DNA of 6,986 bases from NCBI GenBank assembly GCA_905480055.1, contig CAJQOW010000124.1, forward strand, positions 1 through 6,986, given 5' to 3'. The notes beneath the pieces were generated by a model. The model saw only the letters and a program-made list of their open reading frames with translations. It did not search any database and was not told the DNA's origin. Shown here piece after piece: positions 5,574-6,986 of this stretch (within the stretch, counting starts at the first letter, position 1; every line of letters begins with the position of its first letter). Source of the stretch: an uncultured Acidimicrobiia bacterium. GTDB lineage: Bacteria > Actinomycetota > Acidimicrobiia > UBA5794. The position numbers and the translations under genes were made by a program.

Positions 5574-6986
5574 CTACAGCTTGCTGTCGACGATGCTGAG
5601 GACCTCAGCTTCCTGCGCAACCGCTTGATCCCGGAGCGCCTCACCACGTCCGAGATAGTCGGTCCGCATCTGCTCATCGGTGAGGCCCGGGACGTTGATC
5701 GCCACGTTGAGAAAGGCCCCCAACACCGCCGTCCTCGCACAAAGCGCACCGACGCCCGCATCTGACGCCGATGCCGGGTTTCCGATCTCCGCCATGGCGC
5801 GAATCACCTCCATTGAGGCGAGGCTCACTTCCATCACCCGCATCGGCACCTCGATGGCAGCGATCGTCGCTTCCTGGATCGCTTCATCCCTATCCCGTTG
5901 CTCGGCCTCGGAGCCCGACGGCATGCCGAACGCTGCCATGATGCCGTTGAAGGCCTCGGTGTCCTTGTCGATCAGCCCCAGTAATTCGTCGTGGCAGGCC
6001 TTCCCACGGTCTGCCCATTCCAAGAACTCCTCCCAGCGACTGTCCCACCCACGCTTGTGGGCCGAGAGGTTGGCAACCATGGTGCCCAGTGCCGCGCCGA
6101 GTGCTCCAACGTTGGCAGCGACCGAACCGCCGCCAGGAGCGACAGATTCGGATGCGGTCTCTTCGACGAACTCCCTCACGGTCATCGCGGCGAGACGATC
6201 TGTCCCATCGTCGATCGCGTACTCGATGATCTTCTCGTCCGGATCGAACGGCGTGAGTTCGTTGAGACCGAGCGAGGCGACTGCGATCTTGATCAACTCC
6301 GCGTCGGACACACCGGTCGACCGCTGTTGCTTGCGCAGGTAGTGCCGCCCCGCATCGAGCATCGCCGACAGCGGTATCAGCCCAACCAGCTCAGAACCCG
6401 TCACGCGGACGCCTCGCTCGGCGGCCGCCCTGCACACCTCATCAAAGGCAACGTGGACAGGCGTCACATCGATGTCGGTGAGGTTCATCGAGATCTGGGC
6501 GATCCCGTACTCCTCGATGAACCATCCAATCCCCTTGACCGCCTTGAGCGTCCCGGGGAGCCACACCTTGTTCCCATCGGCGTCTCGTTCAATCTCGCCG
6601 GTGAGCGGGTCGCCGATTCGCTTGACGCGACCGCGCTCCCTGACATCGAACGCAATCGCATTGGCCCTGCGGGTTGAGGTCGTGTTGAGGTTGATGTTGT
6701 AGGCGACGAGAAACCCACGGGCGCCGACAGCGGTCGCACCGGAGCGAGCGTTGAATTCGGCAGGCCCATAGTCAGGAGCCCATTCGGGGTTCTCCAATCG
6801 TGCCGCGAGTCCTTCGTACTCGCCTTCACGTACGGTGGCGAGGTTGCGACGCCCAGCCGAGTGAGCGGCGTGCTCGTAGCAGTAGACCGTGAGCCCATGC
6901 TCGGTTGCCAATCGTTCCGCCAGCGTGTCGGCATGGGCAACCGTCTCCTCCATGGTGACACCGGACACCGGAACGAGAGGGCACAC
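5574..6986 (-). CDS. ftcD: Bifunctional glutamate formiminotransferase / formiminotetrahydrofolate cyclodeaminase, 5' end cut by the window
   Basis: Transfers the formimino group of N-formimino-L-glutamate to tetrahydrofolate, then deaminates 5-formimino-THF to 5,10-methenyl-THF and ammonia. This is the last stage of histidine degradation and links it to one-carbon metabolism. The visible 470 residues begin within the conserved (GATD)VCPLVPVSGVTMEE segment; the GTG at the right edge is an internal Val, so about 80-85 residues, including the expected catalytic His region, lie outside. Transferase domain: RRNLATVREGEYEGL (46-60), GFLVAYNINLN (91-101), LKAVKGIGWFIEEYGIAQIS (147-166), VTPVHVAFDEV (174-184), GSELVGLIP (197-205). 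The linker is about 239-266. Cyclodeaminase domain: APGGGSVAANVGALGAALG (283-301), AFGMPSGSEAEQRDRD, GNPASASDAGVGALC. Residues about 121-145 are longer than in mammalian FTCD and resemble the long Bacteroidetes-type form, from memory. Its partners hutH and hutU are on the same strand but separated by other genes. Confidence 0.95.
   Translation of the reverse strand: MCPLVPVSGVTMEETVAHADTLAERLATEHGLTVYCYEHAAHSAGRRNLATVREGEYEGLAARLENPEWAPDYGPAEFNARSGATAVGARGFLVAYNINLNTTSTRRANAIAFDVRERGRVKRIGDPLTGEIERDADGNKVWLPGTLKAVKGIGWFIEEYGIAQISMNLTDIDVTPVHVAFDEVCRAAAERGVRVTGSELVGLIPLSAMLDAGRHYLRKQQRSTGVSDAELIKIAVASLGLNELTPFDPDEKIIEYAIDDGTDRLAAMTVREFVEETASESVAPGGGSVAANVGALGAALGTMVANLSAHKRGWDSRWEEFLEWADRGKACHDELLGLIDKDTEAFNGIMAAFGMPSGSEAEQRDRDEAIQEATIAAIEVPMRVMEVSLASMEVIRAMAEIGNPASASDAGVGALCARTAVLGAFLNVAINVPGLTDEQMRTDYLGRGEALRDQAVAQEAEVLSIVDSKL

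Noticed and set aside
5577..5585. C-terminal Ser-Lys-Leu of FtcD, identical to a peroxisomal targeting signal
   Set aside because: All other features are bacterial, so there is no peroxisome; this is a chance tripeptide.
6984..6986. GTG at the right edge as the ftcD start
   Set aside because: The sequence begins in the middle of the conserved DVCPxVPVSG segment of formiminotransferases, so this codon is an internal Val and the true start lies beyond the window.

Overview
The window is high-GC (about 60% by eye) with dense, mostly co-oriented genes, frequent GTG/ATG starts with short Shine-Dalgarno (SD) sequences, and two starts that look leaderless. This fits an actinobacterium, perhaps an acidimicrobial-type lineage. 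That placement is an inference from composition and protein flavour, not from a marker gene.

Layout, right to left along the minus strand: the 3' five-sixths of a bifunctional ftcD (5574-6986, cut by the right edge); a small DUF2277 gene (4926-5132); a repeat-rich intergenic stretch (4699-4925); an M1-family zinc aminopeptidase (2194-4698); hutH (626-2134); and the 5' part of hutU (1-615, cut by the left edge). One plus-strand gene, a 5-carboxymethyl-2-hydroxymuconate isomerase-like tautomerase (5172-5567), is divergent from the DUF2277 gene and convergent on ftcD with 6 bp between stop codons.

Together, HutH (histidine to urocanate), HutU (urocanate to imidazolone propionate) and FtcD (formiminoglutamate plus tetrahydrofolate to glutamate and 5,10-methenyl-THF) outline histidine degradation through the folate-dependent branch. 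HutI is not in the window and may lie to the left. The aminopeptidase sits 59 bp upstream of hutH on the same strand and could feed histidine from peptides. hutH and hutU are tightly coupled: 10 bp apart, with the hutU SD touching the hutH stop codon.

Most of the window is ordinary catabolism. Three things stand out. (1) HutU carries a roughly 75-residue N-terminal extension built of degenerate 11-residue amphipathic repeats, like LEA or apolipoprotein helices, and no in-frame start codon exists between it and the enzyme core. (2) The spacer upstream of the aminopeptidase holds two arrays of degenerate 7/8-bp repeats in opposite orientation around a structured core; they can pair over 17 bp in plus-strand RNA. 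(3) The DUF2277/tautomerase gap is a 39-bp head-to-head region in which a perfect 7-bp inverted repeat supplies a TAGCGT -10-like box to each start, suggesting two overlapping leaderless promoters.
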